A DNA stretch of 36,438 nt from Hwanghaeella sp. (GTDB lineage: Bacteria; Pseudomonadota; Alphaproteobacteria; UBA8366; Aestuariispiraceae). Location of the stretch: NCBI GenBank assembly GCA_028282025.1, contig JANQIT010000353.1, forward strand, positions 1-36,438. The letters are read 5' to 3'. Positions 36,269 to 36,438 of this stretch are shown in pieces (positions within the stretch are counted from its first letter, which is position 1; each line of letters starts with the position of its first letter). A program made the position numbers and the translations under genes. A model generated the notes under the pieces. It made no database searches, was not told where the DNA came from, and saw only the letters and a list, made by a program, of their open reading frames with translations.

Positions 36269-36373
36269 AACCACGTAAAGTGAATTGTGCGGTTGGCCGA
36301 CCCTGGAAAACAGGGCCGGGCCGCTCGATTTATATAGAAACAATGGAAACAACTGGACTGGGTAGAGGTTAAG

Positions 36374-36438
36374 ATGGCTCTGGATCCGCGCGCTCGCGCA
36401 ACAACGATGGACTACGCCGGCAGCCGCGCAGAGTTCGA
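36374..36438 (+). CDS. Start of a gene cut by the window edge (possibly Bax inhibitor-1/YccA family)
   Basis: The frame opens at ATG 36374 after a good AGAGGTTAAG ribosome binding site and reads MALDPRARATTMDYAGSRAEF before the window ends. Alphaproteobacterial BI-1/YccA membrane proteins often begin with a short polar leader and an A-G-S/A-x-x-x-x-D motif, which this resembles. With only 21 residues visible the assignment is a guess; that a gene starts here is more certain. Confidence 0.5.
   Translation, partial: MALDPRARATTMDYAGSRAEF

Larger units (their letters stand above)
35893..36373 (+). other. Intergenic region: insert boundary, ybbP fragment, then leader of the last gene
   Basis: No intact gene is seen in 481 bases. 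GC-rich sequence resumes near 35938. A small hairpin CGGATG/CATCCG spans 35954-35974. The decayed ybbP tail fills 36010-36172. After it come a promoter-like pair and a CCCTG-gaaaa-CAGGG hairpin (about 36300-36317) ahead of the last gene. Confidence 0.6.

Overview
The window is chromosomal DNA from a GC-rich alphaproteobacterium, most likely of the Rhodospirillales. The evidence is gene content (fdxA, carD and an rpoH-type sigma factor in a row; cobT, cobS, a J-domain protein and bolA in a row; MeaB; isoquinoline-oxidoreductase-like molybdoenzyme genes) and strong third-position GC. No rRNA, tRNA, insertion sequence, phage gene, integrase or CRISPR array was seen. The species assignment is inference.

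Layout. 1-5.1 kb: a truncated DUF938 methyltransferase, ferredoxin fdxA, a 434-base gap predicted to form a structured RNA, carD with a strong terminator, a degenerate metallophosphatase, a sigma-32 factor and a nuclease-like exported protein. 5.1-8.3 kb: a prolyl aminopeptidase facing a three-gene leftward unit (GNAT acetyltransferase, small unknown protein, MeaB GTPase). 8.4-14.9 kb: two overlapping unrecognised genes facing a 1,267-residue membrane-anchored coiled-coil protein. 15-17.2 kb: upp, a Tat-exported dienelactone-hydrolase-like protein and a DUF2937 membrane protein. 17.2-21.2 kb: cobT, cobS and a J-domain gene leftward, then bolA. 21.2-24.4 kb: a divergent MarR/MFS pair around a palindromic operator, then two tandem PAS-type genes. 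24.7-30.6 kb: iorAB-like genes, an exported metallo-beta-lactamase-fold hydrolase, a glutathione transferase and a FIST-domain protein. 30.6-34.65 kb: a TesA-like esterase divergent from a YbbA/YbbP ABC system. 34.65-36.2 kb: an AT-richer insert with two exported proteins of unknown function, ending in a decayed second copy of the ybbP 3' end. The window closes on the first codons of another gene.

How the genes fit together. CarD and the RpoH-type sigma factor form a transcription and stress-control neighbourhood. CobS and CobT are two of the three subunits of aerobic cobaltochelatase; MeaB protects a B12-dependent mutase, so B12 is a theme even though the loci are separate. TesA, YbbA and YbbP match the conserved divergent tesA/ybbAP arrangement of gammaproteobacteria.

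The least ordinary parts are the AT-rich insert bracketed by a true and a decayed ybbP tail, the unrecognised two-gene operon facing the giant coiled-coil protein, the phosphatase-fold protein that has lost nearly all its metal ligands, and the predicted structured RNA upstream of carD. All calls come from reading the sequence; no database search was run.
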